Shown: positions 19,834 through 30,166, counted from the first letter of the stretch. The stretch is 64,000 bases of DNA from Macromonas bipunctata (GCF_002837135.1 NZ_NWBQ01000011.1:30364-94363), one strand, 5' to 3'. Translations and numbers: made by a program. Notes: generated by a model not told the origin, from the letters alone.

Positions 19834-21173
19834 ATGAACACACTCCTTCAAGAACTGGCCCGCCTGTTCCAGCACTACCCCAAACGCTTCATGGGCGGTC
19901 TGGGCGTGCTGCTGCTGGGCACCGGCGTCACCGCTTTTGGCGTGGCCCCGTTGAGCCCCACGGCCAGCACCCCCCGGTGGTGGTGCAAAACTTCGTCGAG
20001 CCTGTGCAACCTGCGCTGACCACCCCGCAACACAGCCCCGAGGCCGGCACCCCGTTCGTGCTGTTCCAGAGCGACGTGACGCGCCGCGACGACACCGTGC
20101 ACAGCCTGCTGCGCCGCCTGGGCGTGCAGGACAGCGCCGCCGCCGCCTTTTTGCGCCAGGACGCCCACGCGCGCCAGCTGCTGCAAGGCCAGTCGCGCAA
20201 GCTCGTCAGCGCCGAAACCGACGACCAGCGCCAGCTGGTGCGCCTGACCGCGCGCTGGCTGCCCGACGAACGCGCCGAGCACTACAACCGCCTGGTGGTG
20301 GAAAAACACCCCGCGCTGGGCTGGCACAGCTACACCGAGGAAGCCCCGCTGACGCGCTCCACGCGCCTGAGCAGCGGCACCATCCGCCACTCGCTGTTTG
20401 CCGCCACCGACGCCGCACGCCTGCCCGACGAGATTGCGGCCCAGCTGGCCGACCTGTTTGGCTCGCAGATCGACTTCCGCCGCGACCTGCAACCGGGCGA
20501 TCGCTTCAGCGTGGTGTACGAGACTCTGGAAGCCGATGGCGAAGTGCTGCAGTTTGGCCGCCTGCTGGCGGCCGAATTCATCAACCAGGGCCAGGTACAC
20601 CAGAAACTGTGGTTCGAGGAACCCGGCCAGAAAGGCGCCTACTACGGCGCAGACGGCCAGAGCAACCGCAGCGCCTTCCTGGCCTCGCCGCTGGAGTTCT
20701 CGCGCATGAGCAGCGGCTACGGCATGCGCTTCCATCCCATCTCGGGCCGCCTCAAGGCCCACCTGGGCGTGGACTACGCCGCCCCCACCGGCACCCCGGT
20801 GCGCAGCGTGGCCGAAGGCACCGTCGCCTTTGCCGGCTGGAAGAACGGCTACGGCAACGTGATCGAGGTCGAGCACACCGAGCGCAAGAGCACCGTGTAC
20901 GCCCACCTCAGCCGCATCGACGTGCGCAGCGGCCAGCGCGTAGGCCAGTCCGACCGCATCGGGCTGGTGGGTTCCACCGGCGCCTCCACCGGCCCGCACC
21001 TGCACTTTGAATACAAGATTGCGGGCCAGCACCAGGATCCGCTCAACATTGCCCGCGACGGCGGTGGCCAGTCCATGACCGTGGCCGCGCGCCAGGAGTT
21101 CGAGCAAGTGGCCCAGGCCATGCGCCGGCAACTCGACATCGCCGCCACCGTGGTGCAGGCCAGCGCCGACTAA
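19834..21173 (+). pseudogene. M23 family cell-wall peptidase, frameshifted near its start
   Basis: The start MNTLLQELARLFQHYPKRF (19834) is followed by a membrane helix (GGLGVLLLGTGVTAFGVA) in one frame, while the body of the protein lies in the next frame from about 19975. The break is at a run of six C (19970-19975); a seventh C would restore one protein of 446 residues reading TPPVVVQNFVEP across the joint. The body holds an M23 metallopeptidase domain with HLGVDYAAPTGTPV and the terminal HLHF zinc ligands. These enzymes cut peptidoglycan peptides and are usually membrane-anchored. Either a sequencing error or a real, possibly reversible, slippage mutation. Confidence 0.85.
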
Positions 21174-21182
21174 AGCCAGCCG

Positions 21183-22307
21183 ATGGCACCCGCGTCGGGC
21201 CACTGCATCGGGCTGATGTCCGGCACCTCGCTCGACGGGGTGGATGGCGTGCTGGCCGATTTTTCTGGCACGCAGCCGCGCGTACTGGCCAGCCACTTCG
21301 TGCCCATGCCAGATGATTTGCGCGCCGAGCTGCTGGCCCTCAACACCCCCGGCCACAACGAACTGCACCGCGCCAGCGCCGCCGCGCAGCAACTGGTGGC
21401 ACTGTACACCGACGCCGTGCACGCCCTGCTGCAACGCAGCGGCCTGCCCGCCAGCGCCATTGCCGCCATCGGCGCGCACGGCCAGACGGTGCGGCACCAG
21501 CCGCCACCCGCTGTGCCAGCCTACACGCTGCAACTCAACCAGCCTGCGCTGCTGGCCGAAGCCACCGGCATCACCGTGGTGGCGGACTTCCGCAGCCGCG
21601 ACGTGGCCGCGGGCGGCCAGGGCGCACCGCTGGTGCCCGCGTTCCACCAGCACGTCTTTGGCCAGCCGGGCCGCGCGCTGGCGGTGGTCAACATCGGCGG
21701 CATTGCCAACGCCAGCGCCCTGCCCGGCGATGGCCGCGTGCTGGGTCTGGACACCGGCCCCGGCAACGTGCTGCTGGACTTGTGGTGCGCGCGCCATACC
21801 GGCCAGCCCTACGACGCCGATGGCGCCTGGGGCACCCAGGGCCACGCCAACCCCGCCCTGCTGCAACAGCTGCTGTCCGATGCCTACTTCAGCCGCAGCG
21901 GCACCAAGAGCACCGGGCGCGACCTGTTCCACGCCGACTGGCTGGCACAGCACCTGCGCGGCTTTGAGCACCTGCGCGCCGTGGACGTGCAAGCCACGCT
22001 GGTGCAGCTCACCGCGCACAGCATCGCACAAGGCCTGCGCCAATTGCCGTGGCAGGCCGATGCGGTACAAGACGTCTGGATATGCGGCGGTGGCGCCTGC
22101 AACGCCGCCCTGATGGCTGCGCTGCAACAGCAGTTGCCGCAGGCACACGTGCGCCCGACCAGCGACGCTGGCTGGCCAGTCTCGTGGGTGGAAGCGGCCG
22201 CGTTTGCGTGGCTGGCACGGCAAACCCTGCTGGGCCTGCCCGGCAACGAACCCCAAGTCACCGGCGCACGCGGGCGGCGCGTGCTGGGTGCCATCTACCC
22301 CGCCTGA
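21183..22307 (+). CDS. anmK: Anhydro-N-acetylmuramic acid kinase
   Basis: A 374-residue AnmK. The ATP-binding motif GLMSGTSLDGVDGVLADF is at residues 10-27, GDFRSRDVAAGGQGAPLVP and NIGGIANASALP follow, and DTGPGNVLLD completes the active site. It phosphorylates and opens anhydro-MurNAc recovered from cell-wall turnover, giving MurNAc-6-phosphate. It starts 10 bases after the M23 peptidase stop, so peptidoglycan cleavage and recycling genes are probably co-transcribed. Confidence 0.96.
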   Translation: MAPASGHCIGLMSGTSLDGVDGVLADFSGTQPRVLASHFVPMPDDLRAELLALNTPGHNELHRASAAAQQLVALYTDAVHALLQRSGLPASAIAAIGAHGQTVRHQPPPAVPAYTLQLNQPALLAEATGITVVADFRSRDVAAGGQGAPLVPAFHQHVFGQPGRALAVVNIGGIANASALPGDGRVLGLDTGPGNVLLDLWCARHTGQPYDADGAWGTQGHANPALLQQLLSDAYFSRSGTKSTGRDLFHADWLAQHLRGFEHLRAVDVQATLVQLTAHSIAQGLRQLPWQADAVQDVWICGGGACNAALMAALQQQLPQAHVRPTSDAGWPVSWVEAAAFAWLARQTLLGLPGNEPQVTGARGRRVLGAIYPA

Positions 22308-22331
22308 CGCTGGCGGGGCCGCTTTTTCAGC

Positions 22332-22709
22332 TTAAACGCTGAAGCTGGAGCCACAACCGCAGGTGGTGGTGGCGTTGGGGTTCTTGATGACGAACTGCGC
22401 GCCTTGCAGGTCTTCCTTGTAGTCGATCTCGGCGCCCACCAAGTACTGGTAGCTCATGGCGTCGATCAGCAGCGAGACACCGTTCTTGCTCATCACGGTG
22501 TCGTCCTCGTTCTGGATCTCGTCGAACGTGAAACCGTACTGGAAACCCGAGCAGCCGCCGCCCTGCACGAACACGCGCAGTTTCAAATCCGGATTGCCTT
22601 CCTCGGCGATCAGGTCGGCCACCTTGGCGGCCGCGCTGTCGGTGAACACCAGCGGCGCGGGCATGTCGGTTTCAACGTCTTGGGCAACTTCAGCGGCAAC
22701 GGCACTCAT
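22332..22709 (-). CDS. erpA: Iron-sulfur cluster insertion protein ErpA
   Basis: A 125-residue A-type Fe-S carrier. The three conserved Cys are in [18 protein letters not shown] and in the C-terminal CGCGSSFSV. It delivers clusters to apo-enzymes such as those of isoprenoid synthesis. About 15 extra residues precede the conserved core starting [12 protein letters not shown], as is common in Burkholderiales. It is convergent with anmK. A terminator of the rpsI operon lies upstream, so erpA needs its own promoter. Confidence 0.95.
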   Translation of the reverse strand: MSAVAAEVAQDVETDMPAPLVFTDSAAAKVADLIAEEGNPDLKLRVFVQGGGCSGFQYGFTFDEIQNEDDTVMSKNGVSLLIDAMSYQYLVGAEIDYKEDLQGAQFVIKNPNATTTCGCGSSFSV

Positions 22710-22837
22710 GGGGCAACCTTGTGGAAAACAAAAAAGGGAAAAGAAGCGGAATAGTAAACCAAAACAGTCGGGAATGCAGCCCTGGGGTCTTGCGGCCTGT
22801 GGATACGGCCCAAGTTTGGCCTACGCGCCGGACAAAC

Positions 22838-22870
22838 AAAAACCGCCCGCAGCACAAGGCCGGGGGCGGC
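22838..22870 (-). terminator. Intrinsic terminator of the rplM-rpsI operon
   Basis: Read on the minus strand: CCGCCC (22869-22864), a GC-rich loop of 15 bases, GGGCGG (22848-22843), then five T. It lies about 50 bases downstream of the rpsI stop and upstream of erpA, exactly where the ribosomal operon should end. Confidence 0.8.
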
Positions 22871-22918
22871 GTTTTGGCGGGGGCAGCCCAACAGGCACCC
22901 CGGCAGCGCAACAGCGAA

Positions 22919-23311
22919 TTAACGCTTGCTGAACTGCTTGGCGCGGCGTGCGGAACGCAGACCGACCTTCTTACGCTCGACCTCACGCGCATCGCGGGTC
23001 ACGAAACCAGCTTGCGACAGTGCGGGCTTGAGCGACGCATCGTAGTCGATCAGGGCGCGGGTGATGCCGTGGCGCAGGGCGCCGGCCTGACCGGATTCGC
23101 CACCACCATGCACGTTGACCTGGATGTCAAACGCTTCGGTGTTTTCGGTCAGCACCAGCGGCTGCTTGGCAATCATGATCGAGGTCTGACGGCCGAAGAA
23201 CGATTCGATGTCCTTGCCGTTGACCGTGATCTTGCCGGAGCCTTTTTTCAGAAACACGCGGGCGACGCTGGATTTGCGACGGCCGGTGCCATTGTTCCAT
23301 TCACCAATCAT
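22919..23311 (-). CDS. rpsI: 30S ribosomal protein S9
   Basis: S9 (130 residues, full length): [20 protein letters not shown] at the N-terminus and the basic C-terminal tail [17 protein letters not shown] that reaches into the P site. It sits on the head of the small subunit. Starts nine bases behind rplM and is co-transcribed with it, the standard pair. Confidence 0.98.
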   Translation of the reverse strand: MIGEWNNGTGRRKSSVARVFLKKGSGKITVNGKDIESFFGRQTSIMIAKQPLVLTENTEAFDIQVNVHGGGESGQAGALRHGITRALIDYDASLKPALSQAGFVTRDAREVERKKVGLRSARRAKQFSKR

Positions 23312-23320
23312 GGCGGCTCC

Positions 23321-23755
23321 TTAGATGTCCAACACTTTGGGTTGCTGGGCGGTGTGCGGGTGCTCGGCACCACCGTACACCTTGAGCTTCTTGATCATGG
23401 CGTAGCCCAGGGGACCCTTGGGCAGCATGCCTTTGACCGCTTTTTCCAGCGCACGGCCAGGGTGCTTGGCTTGCAGGTCGCGGAAGTTGGTGCCGTAGAT
23501 ACCGCCCGGGAAGCCCGAGTGACGGTAATACATCTTGTCCAGGGACTTGGTGCCCGTGACCTTGATCTTGGCGGCGTTGACGATGACGATGAAGTCACCG
23601 GTATCAACGTGAGGGGTGTAAATGGCTTTGTGTTTACCACGCAGACGGCGTGCCACTTCGCTGGCGACACGTCCGAGCACCTTATCGGTGGCGTCAACAA
23701 CAAACCACTCGTGCACCACCTCAGCGGGCTTGGCGCTGACGGTTGTTTTTTGCAT
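23321..23755 (-). CDS. rplM: 50S ribosomal protein L13
   Basis: L13 (144 residues): [20 protein letters not shown] at the N-terminus, [20 protein letters not shown] and the C-terminal [19 protein letters not shown]. An early assembly protein of the large subunit. A good promoter about 125 bases upstream leaves a leader of roughly 118 bases. In E. coli the rplM leader is the site of autogenous control by L13; whether that holds here is not shown. Confidence 0.98.
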   Translation of the reverse strand: MQKTTVSAKPAEVVHEWFVVDATDKVLGRVASEVARRLRGKHKAIYTPHVDTGDFIVIVNAAKIKVTGTKSLDKMYYRHSGFPGGIYGTNFRDLQAKHPGRALEKAVKGMLPKGPLGYAMIKKLKVYGGAEHPHTAQQPKVLDI

Positions 23756-23880
23756 GAGATTGCTCTTGAGGAAAGAGGGTTTGGCAGGCTCTTTTCCACG
23801 GTCGGTGCTTCTCTGAAGGAAGCCTCTTAGGTGGGGATGAACTTCGCCGCGGAGCCCAGAAAATCGCTGCGAAGCCGACG

Positions 23881-23910
23881 ATTATATGAAGAAAGCACCC
23901 AGCCGTGCAA
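23881..23910 (-). promoter_or_regulatory. Sigma-70-like promoter of rplM-rpsI
   Basis: On the minus strand TTGCAC (23910-23905) is separated by 18 bases from TATAAT (23886-23881). Transcription would start near 23873 and give a leader of about 118 bases ahead of rplM. Both hexamers are close to consensus and the position fits. Confidence 0.75.
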
Positions 23911-23930
23911 ACGCTTTTTGGCAGGTGGCG

Positions 23931-24134
23931 TCAGGCCATGACGTTGAGCTGGGTGCCCAGCGTGCCCTCGCTGGCCAGCGGCAGCGGGCCGGGCAGGGTC
24001 TGCAGCAGGTTGGCGGCCTGCACCTTCTCCATGTCTTGCGACATCTTGATCATGTTGACCTGCGCGTCCTGGTTGGCACGTGCTTGCTGCATCTGCATGA
24101 CACCGGTGGCAGCGGCGGTAACGGACATGTCCAT
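23931..24134 (-). CDS. YjfB-like putative motility protein
   Basis: A 67-residue protein of the small YjfB type (Pfam family of putative motility proteins): N-terminal helix rich in Ala/Met/Gln (SVTAAATGVMQMQQARANQD), then MIKMSQDMEKVQAANLLQTLP and a short ending TLGTQLNVMA. The function is unknown; the family link to motility is by genomic context elsewhere. An AAGGAG-like ribosome site lies in front of ATG 24134. It lies just upstream of, and divergent from, rlmJ; the rplM promoter overlaps the region directly downstream. Confidence 0.7.
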   Translation of the reverse strand: MDMSVTAAATGVMQMQQARANQDAQVNMIKMSQDMEKVQAANLLQTLPGPLPLASEGTLGTQLNVMA

Positions 24135-24237
24135 GGTTCAACTCCTTGAGAACGTGGTAGATGCTTCATTATGGAGCGCCCACCGCGTGCTGGCAAGCCA
24201 CGGCGACAGGCGGCCCCCGGCGGTGTACCATGCGCGC

Positions 24238-25158
24238 ATGTTCAGTTACCGCCACGCTTTTCACGCGGGCAACCACGCCGATGTGCTCAAGCACATGACG
24301 TTGGTGGCCATGTTGCAATATTTGACCCAGAAGGACACCGGCCTGCTGCTGGTGGACACCCACGCCGGGGCCGGGGTGTACCGGCTGGATCAGGACCACG
24401 CCCGCACCTCGGGCGAGTCCGAGCACGGCATCTACCAGCTGCAGGTGGTGGCCGACGCGGCGCGCGCTGCGGGCCAGACGGTGCCGGAGGCGGTACAGGC
24501 CTACCTGGCGCAGGTGGCGCAGTTCAACCACGGCAGCCCGGTCTGGCGCACCTACCCCGGCTCGCCGTGGATCAGCCAAGCGCTGCTGCGCCCGCAGGAC
24601 AAGCTCAAGCTGTTTGAAGTCCACCCCACCGACAGCAAGCTGCTGGAAAAGCAGGTGGCCGAGCTGGAGCGTGGGCGCCAGATCGAGGTGCTGCGCCGCA
24701 ACGGCTTCGAAGGCCTCAAGGCGCTGCTGCCCCCGCCCACGCGGCGCGGCCTGGTGCTGATCGACCCCAGCTACGAGCTCAAGACCGATTACGCCGAGGT
24801 GGTGACGTGCCTGGAGGACGCGCTCAAACGCTTCCCGACCGGCACCTACGCGGTGTGGTACCCGGTGATCGGACGCCCGGAGGCGCATTCGATGGCGCGC
24901 AAGCTCAAGACCATGAGCAGCAAACTGCAGCGCCCGTGGGTGCAGGCCGAACTCAACATCGGCCTCAACCCCACCGAGGGCGTGACCACGCAGGCGGCCC
25001 AGGGGCGCACCCCGACCACCATGCGCGCCAGCGGCATGCACATCATCAACCCGCCCTTTACGCTGGCGGCGCAGCTGCGCGACGCCCTGCCCTGGGTGAC
25101 GAAGGCGCTGCGCCAGGCCACCGGCTCGGGCTGGACGGTGGAACACGGCGGCCACTGA
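24238..25158 (+). CDS. rlmJ: 23S rRNA (adenine-2030-N6)-methyltransferase RlmJ
   Basis: A 306-residue methyltransferase. The N-terminus FSYRHAFHAGNHADVLKHMT is the family hallmark, SAM binding is in VDTHAGAGVY, and the catalytic motif IV is LIDPSYE. It methylates A2030 of 23S rRNA. ATG at 24238 is the only start that fits the conserved N-terminus. Divergent from the YjfB-like gene and convergent with the rlpA-like gene. Confidence 0.95.
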   Translation: MFSYRHAFHAGNHADVLKHMTLVAMLQYLTQKDTGLLLVDTHAGAGVYRLDQDHARTSGESEHGIYQLQVVADAARAAGQTVPEAVQAYLAQVAQFNHGSPVWRTYPGSPWISQALLRPQDKLKLFEVHPTDSKLLEKQVAELERGRQIEVLRRNGFEGLKALLPPPTRRGLVLIDPSYELKTDYAEVVTCLEDALKRFPTGTYAVWYPVIGRPEAHSMARKLKTMSSKLQRPWVQAELNIGLNPTEGVTTQAAQGRTPTTMRASGMHIINPPFTLAAQLRDALPWVTKALRQATGSGWTVEHGGH

Positions 25159-25196
25159 CACCACCAGCCGCCCCGCCCGCGCCATCCGGCCCAGCG

Positions 25197-25688
25197 TCAG
25201 CGGCGAGTGGAGGGGGCAGCGTCGTCGGGCTTGCGGGTCAGCAGTTGCACCTCCGAAACGCCCAGGCTGCGGATGCCCAGGGCACCGGCGGCGGCGTGGC
25301 TGAGGTCGATGATGCGGCTCTTGATGTGCGGGCCACGGTCCACGATGCGCACCACCACCTCGCGCCCGGTGTCCAGGCTGCGCACCAGCACTTCGGTGCC
25401 GAATGGCAGCGTCTTGTGCGCCGCCGTCAGGGCGTGCATGTTGTAGCGCTCGCCGCTGGCGGTGGGCAGGCCGTGGAAGCGGTTGGCCAGGAACGACGCC
25501 TTGCCTTGCTGCAGCACATGGGTCTTGCGCGCTTGCACCTGCCGGGTTTTGACGCCTTCCATGGGGGCGTGCTGCACGTGGGTGGCACCCGCCTGCACGC
25601 TGGTGGAGCAGCCACTCAGCAGGGTCAGGCAGGCGGCGCACAGCAGCGCCAGCGGTCGGGGTTTGGGTAAGATTTGCGAAAAATGCAT
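25197..25688 (-). CDS. RlpA-like septal ring lytic transglycosylase family lipoprotein
   Basis: A 163-residue protein. ATG at 25688 gives a lipoprotein signal peptide ([15 protein letters not shown], lipid Cys about residue 27). The mature part has a double-psi beta-barrel: [35 protein letters not shown] and [20 protein letters not shown], with the catalytic Asp in DRGP. RlpA cleaves denuded glycan strands during division. The C-terminal SPOR domain of longer homologues is missing, which is common in Burkholderiales. Confidence 0.85.
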   Translation of the reverse strand: MHFSQILPKPRPLALLCAACLTLLSGCSTSVQAGATHVQHAPMEGVKTRQVQARKTHVLQQGKASFLANRFHGLPTASGERYNMHALTAAHKTLPFGTEVLVRSLDTGREVVVRIVDRGPHIKSRIIDLSHAAAGALGIRSLGVSEVQLLTRKPDDAAPSTRR

Positions 25689-25719
25689 CCGGTACTTTGG
25701 TTCCTCAAAGCCCTGCAAT

Positions 25720-26556
25720 CTACAGCAAACCCAGGTTCTTGACAATTTCCAGCGTCGGGCCGCTCTGGTTCATGGTGTAGAAATGCAGGCCCGGCACGCC
25801 CGCGGTGCGCAGTTGATCGCACAAATCCGTCACCACTTCCAGCCCAAAGGCGCGGATGGAAGCTATGTCGTCGCCATAGGCTTGCAGACGCAGGCGGATC
25901 CAGCGCGGGATCTCGGCCCCGCACGCGTCCGAGAAGCGCAGCAGCTGCGCCGAGCTGGTGATGGGCATGATACCCGGCACCACCGGAATGTCCACGCCCA
26001 GCTGGTAGGCGTCGTCCACAAAGCGGAAGTAGGCGTCGGTGTTGTAGAAATACTGCGTGATGGCCGAATTGGCCCCCGCCTTGACTTTGGTGGCAAAGGC
26101 TTGCAGGTCGTCCTGCGGCGAGCGCGCCTGCGGGTGGAACTCGGGGTAGGCCGCCACTTCGATGAAGAAAGCGTCGCCAAACTCGGCGCGGATGAAGGCC
26201 ACCAGGTCGCTGGCGTACTGGAACTCACCGCCCAGGCCATAACCGCTGGGCAGGTCGCCGCGCAGGGCCACCAGGCGTTGCACACCCATGTCGCGCAGGG
26301 TGACGAGTTGCTGGCGCACGGTGTCGCGGGTGGCGCCAATGCACGAGAAGTGCGACGCGGCGGGCACACCTTCGGCCAGGATCTCGGCCACGGTGGCGAA
26401 GGTACCTTCCTGGGTGGAACCACCGGCGCCAAACGTCACAGAGCAAAACTCGGGCTGGAGCGCGTAGAGCTGCTGGCGCGTGGCGCGCAGCTTGGCCGTG
26501 CCCTCGGGGGTCTTGGGCGGAAAGAATTCAAAACTGAGGGGAATTTGGGCACTCAT
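25720..26556 (-). CDS. metF: 5,10-methylenetetrahydrofolate reductase
   Basis: A 278-residue FAD enzyme that makes 5-methyl-THF for methionine synthesis. [12 protein letters not shown] at the N-terminus carries the catalytic Glu; [15 protein letters not shown] and RGDLPSGYG follow, and [12 protein letters not shown] is typical. Same strand as ahcY and tlyA, so genes of the methyl cycle stand together: MetF feeds methionine, SAM is used, AhcY removes the product. It starts 27 bases after tlyA ends. Confidence 0.96.
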   Translation of the reverse strand: MSAQIPLSFEFFPPKTPEGTAKLRATRQQLYALQPEFCSVTFGAGGSTQEGTFATVAEILAEGVPAASHFSCIGATRDTVRQQLVTLRDMGVQRLVALRGDLPSGYGLGGEFQYASDLVAFIRAEFGDAFFIEVAAYPEFHPQARSPQDDLQAFATKVKAGANSAITQYFYNTDAYFRFVDDAYQLGVDIPVVPGIMPITSSAQLLRFSDACGAEIPRWIRLRLQAYGDDIASIRAFGLEVVTDLCDQLRTAGVPGLHFYTMNQSGPTLEIVKNLGLL

Positions 26557-26583
26557 GCGGGTGCTCCTTGTGTAGGGGTTGCT

Positions 26584-27363
26584 TCAGGCCGCCATGCGGC
26601 TGGCCCAGACAAAAAATTCGCGGTTGCCGTCGCCACCGGCAATGGGGGAGTCGAACCAGCCACGCACCAGCAGCCCCGCTTCGGCGCAGGCGCGGCGCAG
26701 GCGTTGTTCCACCTGGGGGTAGCAGGCGGGGTCTTTCACCAGCCCGCCCTTGCCGATGTGCTCGGGTTGCAGCTCGAACTGGGGCTTGACCAGCATCAGC
26801 AGCTGCCCGCCGGGGGCCAGCAGCGGTGCCAGCGCCGGCAGCACCAGCGTGAGCGAGATGAAGGACAGATCGCCCACCACCAGCTCAAACCCGGCGCCAA
26901 TGCGCTCCGGCGCGGCCCCGGCTTGCAGCAGCCGCTCAAAGCTGAGTTGGCGCGCATTGAGCTTTTCCAGCGCCTGCACGCGGGGGTCTTGCGCCACGCG
27001 CGGGTGCAACTGGCCCTGGCCCACGTCCACACCCAGCACGCTGGCGGCACCGTGTTGCAACAGCACGTCGGTAAAGCCGCCGGTGCTTTGCCCCACATCC
27101 AGGCAGCGCCAGCCGTTGGGGCTGAGGCCGCTGGCGCGCAGCGCACCTTCGAGCTTGAGGCCACCGCGCGAGACATAGCGCGACTCGGCGGCGTCCACCA
27201 ATTCCAGCTCGGCGCTCAGCGGCAGATCGTCACCGTTCTTGGCCACGGTTTTCCACGGTGCGGCACCGCCCAGCCGCCAGCGCACGCCAGCGGCAATCAG
27301 GCGTTGTGCTTGCGAGCGTGACGCGGCCAAACCGCGTTCGGTGAGCAACTGGTCGGCGCGCAC
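26584..27363 (-). CDS. TlyA family rRNA 2'-O-methyltransferase
   Basis: A 259-residue protein with an N-terminal S4 domain (MRADQLLTERGLAASRSQAQ) followed by an FtsJ-like methyltransferase fold: YVSRGGLKLEGAL, LDVGQSTGGFTDVLLQ (SAM motif), VGDLSFISLTLVLP and LVKPQFELQPEHIGKGG. TlyA methylates 2'-OH of ribosomal cytidines; some homologues also act as haemolysins, but that is secondary. It lies between ahcY and metF on one strand, only six bases from ahcY. Confidence 0.85.
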   Translation of the reverse strand: MRADQLLTERGLAASRSQAQRLIAAGVRWRLGGAAPWKTVAKNGDDLPLSAELELVDAAESRYVSRGGLKLEGALRASGLSPNGWRCLDVGQSTGGFTDVLLQHGAASVLGVDVGQGQLHPRVAQDPRVQALEKLNARQLSFERLLQAGAAPERIGAGFELVVGDLSFISLTLVLPALAPLLAPGGQLLMLVKPQFELQPEHIGKGGLVKDPACYPQVEQRLRRACAEAGLLVRGWFDSPIAGGDGNREFFVWASRMAA

Positions 27364-27369
27364 GGGGTA

Positions 27370-28809
27370 TCAGTAGCGGTAGGTGTCGGGCTTGTACGGG
27401 CCTTGCTTGGGCACGCCAATGTAGGCGGCTTGCTCGTCGCTGAGTTCGGTCAGCATGGCACCGACTTTCTTCAGGTGCAGGCGCGCCACTTTCTCGTCCA
27501 GGTGCTTGGGCAGCACGTACACCTTGCCCGCGTCGTAGCCGTCGGGGTGGCAAAACAGCTCGATCTGGGCAATGGTCTGGTTGGCAAAGCTCGACGACAT
27601 CACAAAGCTGGGATGGCCCGTGGCGCAGCCCAGATTGACCAGGCGGCCCTTGGCCAGCAGGATGATCTTCTTGCCATCTTCAAAGATCACGTGATCGACC
27701 TGCGGCTTGATTTCTTCCCACTGGCACTTGTCTTCCAGCGAGGCCACATCGATCTCGTTGTCAAAGTGGCCGATGTTGCACACGATGGCCTGGTCTTTCA
27801 TGGCGGCCATGTGGGCGTAGGTGATAACGTTCTTGTTGCCGGTGGCGGTGACGAAGATGTCGGCCTTGTCGGCAGCGTATTCCATCGTCACGACCTTGTA
27901 GCCTTCCATCGCGGCTTGCAGCGCGTTGATGGGGTCGATCTCGGTCACCCACACTTGGGCACTCAAAGCGCGCAGGGCTTGGGCCGAACCTTTGCCCACG
28001 TCGCCGTAACCCGCCACCACAGCCACTTTGCCTGCGATCATCACGTCGGTAGCGCGCTTGATGCCATCCACCAGCGATTCGCGGCAGCCGTACAGGTTGT
28101 CGAACTTGGATTTGGTGACCGAGTCGTTGACGTTGATGGCACGGAACAGCAGCGTGCCCTTGGCACTCATTTCCTTGAGGCGGTGGACACCGGTGGTGGT
28201 TTCCTCGGTCACGCCAATGATCTGCGCACCCTTGCGGCTGTACCAGGTCGGGTCTTGCGCCAGCTTGTTGCGGATGGCGGCGAACAACACGCGCTCTTCT
28301 TCGCTGCCGCCGTTGCCAGCGACCAGCGACGGGTTGGTCTCGGCTTGCTTGCCCAGGTGCATCAGCAGCGTGGCGTCGCCGCCGTCGTCCAGGATCATGT
28401 TGGGGCCTTCGCCTTCGGTGCCGGCGGCGCCGAATTCAAAGATGCGGTGGGTGTAGTCCCAGTAATCGGTCAGGGTTTCGCCCTTGATGGCGAACACCGG
28501 CGTGCCCGCAGCGGCAATGGCGGCGGCGGCGTGGTCTTGCGTGCTGAAGATGTTGCACGAGGCCCAGCGCACTTGCGCGCCCAGGGCTTGCAGGGTCTCG
28601 ATCAGCACGGCGGTCTGGATCGTCATGTGCAACGAGCCGGTGATGCGTGCGCCCTTGAGCGGCTGCTGGGCCGCGAATTCCTCGCGGATGGCCATCAGAC
28701 CGGGCATCTCGGTTTCGGCAATCTTGATTTCCTTGCGGCCCCAGGCGGCCAGTGCAATGTCGGCAATAGCGCAGTCGGCGGGGGCAAGATGGACGAGCGG
28801 CGCATTCAT
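27370..28809 (-). CDS. ahcY: S-adenosylhomocysteine hydrolase
   Basis: A 479-residue SahH that splits SAH into homocysteine and adenosine and so relieves inhibition of methyltransferases. NAD-binding [14 protein letters not shown], substrate site [16 protein letters not shown] and the C-terminal Lys/Tyr tail [10 protein letters not shown] are all present. ATG at 28809. The leader carries a clear SAH riboswitch, so expression rises when SAH builds up. Confidence 0.97.
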   Translation of the reverse strand: MNAPLVHLAPADCAIADIALAAWGRKEIKIAETEMPGLMAIREEFAAQQPLKGARITGSLHMTIQTAVLIETLQALGAQVRWASCNIFSTQDHAAAAIAAAGTPVFAIKGETLTDYWDYTHRIFEFGAAGTEGEGPNMILDDGGDATLLMHLGKQAETNPSLVAGNGGSEEERVLFAAIRNKLAQDPTWYSRKGAQIIGVTEETTTGVHRLKEMSAKGTLLFRAINVNDSVTKSKFDNLYGCRESLVDGIKRATDVMIAGKVAVVAGYGDVGKGSAQALRALSAQVWVTEIDPINALQAAMEGYKVVTMEYAADKADIFVTATGNKNVITYAHMAAMKDQAIVCNIGHFDNEIDVASLEDKCQWEEIKPQVDHVIFEDGKKIILLAKGRLVNLGCATGHPSFVMSSSFANQTIAQIELFCHPDGYDAGKVYVLPKHLDEKVARLHLKKVGAMLTELSDEQAAYIGVPKQGPYKPDTYRY

Positions 28810-28891
28810 GGGGGTGACTCCGTGACAAAAAAGTGAACCACCACCCCACGCTGGGCATTTGCAACACACGCACGCGCACCAGCAAGGGGTG

Positions 28892-29004
28892 GGCGAGCGC
28901 CGTTGTCTGTGGCCTGCGCGTGCCGCGTCAGGCTGGCCGAGCCTCACCGCCTGCGTGGTGGCCATAAGGCAAACACCAGCGCCGGGGTTGCAACGCTCCT
29001 CGGT
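28892..29004 (-). ncRNA. SAH riboswitch upstream of ahcY
   Basis: Read on the minus strand the element starts CCGAGGAGCGTTGCAAC (from 29003) and contains GAGGCTCGG (about 28937) and ends ACAACGGCGCTCGCC (to 28892). GAGCG near the start pairs with CGCTC near the end (P1), and CCGAG pairs with CTCGG to form the pseudoknot, as in the described beta-proteobacterial SAH riboswitch class. The central insert of about 40 bases is longer than in the minimal versions. The ahcY start is 83 bases downstream. A TATAAT box at 29016-29011 on the same strand would start the RNA at its first base. Confidence 0.9.
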
Positions 29005-29075
29005 ACAGCAATTATAAATTGCCCCGTCAGCGGGCGTGGGGAGCGCGTTTCTATAATCCCCACCAAACAACCGGC

Positions 29076-30068
29076 ATGCACACCTTGAGTCCAGAATCCA
29101 ACCCCACTTTGCAAGCCCTGTCGCTGGTCGGCGCCGACATGCGCGAGGTTGACCGCGTCATCCAGGAGCGCCTCCACAGCGAGGTCGAGCTGATCGGCCA
29201 GGTCGCGCGCTACATCATCAGCGCTGGCGGCAAGCGCGTGCGCCCCGCCCTGCTGCTGCTGATGTGCGGCGCGCTGGACTGCGAGCACCCGCAGCGCCAC
29301 AGCATGGCGGCGGTGGTGGAGTTCATCCACACCGCCACGCTGCTGCACGACGACGTGGTGGACGAGTCCACCCTGCGCCGGGGCCGCTCCACCGCCAACG
29401 AGGTGTTTGGCAACGCCGCCAGTGTGCTGGTGGGCGACTTTTTATACACCCGCGCCTTCCAGATGATGGTGGCGCCAGGCGACCTGCGCATTCTGGACGT
29501 GCTGGCCGAGGCCACCAATGTGATTGCCGAAGGCGAGGTGTGGCAGTTGATGAACATGCACGACGCCACGCTGGACGAGGCGGGCTACCTGCGCGTGATC
29601 CGCGCCAAGACGGCCAAGCTGTTCGAGGCCAGCGCGCGCCTGGCGGCCATTCTGGCCGGGGCCGATGCCGAGCTAGAGGCGCGCTGCGCCGACTACGGCC
29701 AGGCGCTGGGTGCGGCGTTCCAGGTGGTGGACGATGTGCTGGACTACGAAGGCAACGCTACCGAACTGGGCAAGAACCTGGGCGACGACCTGCGCGAAGG
29801 CAAGATGACGCTGCCGCTGATCTGCACCCTGCGCCACTGCACCCCGGCGCAGGCCGAGGTGATACGCGATGCGATCGAACAGGGCAACACCGAGCGGCTG
29901 GACGACATCATCCAGATTGTGCGCAGCTGCGGTGGCCTGAGCGACGCCCGCCGCACCGCGCAGGCCGAGGCGCAACGCGCGGTGGACGCCGCTTTGGCGT
30001 TGCCGGTCAACCAATGGTCAAAAGCTTTGGTACAATTAGCGTCTGCACTGCTGGAGCGACGCTCCTGA
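29076..30068 (+). CDS. ispB: Octaprenyl/polyprenyl diphosphate synthase
   Basis: A 330-residue trans-prenyltransferase. First Asp-rich motif [10 protein letters not shown], second [12 protein letters not shown], and [12 protein letters not shown] at the N-terminus are all intact. It makes the side chain of ubiquinone. ATG at 29076 follows a TATAAT box (29052-29057) by about 19 bases. It is divergent from ahcY and ends ten bases before tRNA-Pro. Confidence 0.95.
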   Translation: MHTLSPESNPTLQALSLVGADMREVDRVIQERLHSEVELIGQVARYIISAGGKRVRPALLLLMCGALDCEHPQRHSMAAVVEFIHTATLLHDDVVDESTLRRGRSTANEVFGNAASVLVGDFLYTRAFQMMVAPGDLRILDVLAEATNVIAEGEVWQLMNMHDATLDEAGYLRVIRAKTAKLFEASARLAAILAGADAELEARCADYGQALGAAFQVVDDVLDYEGNATELGKNLGDDLREGKMTLPLICTLRHCTPAQAEVIRDAIEQGNTERLDDIIQIVRSCGGLSDARRTAQAEAQRAVDAALALPVNQWSKALVQLASALLERRS

Positions 30069-30078
30069 CATTGCACAT

Positions 30079-30155
<77 letters not shown>

Positions 30156-30166
30156 GATTCAAAAAA

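Noticed and set aside
19834..20019. A separate 61-codon gene in front of the M23 peptidase
   Set aside because: Its anchor-like start and the abrupt change after a C-tract show that it is the displaced N-terminus of the peptidase.
19875..22256. A 793-codon open frame opposite the M23 peptidase and anmK
   Set aside because: No domain can be recognised, the composition is that of a shadow frame, and anmK with intact motifs covers half of it.
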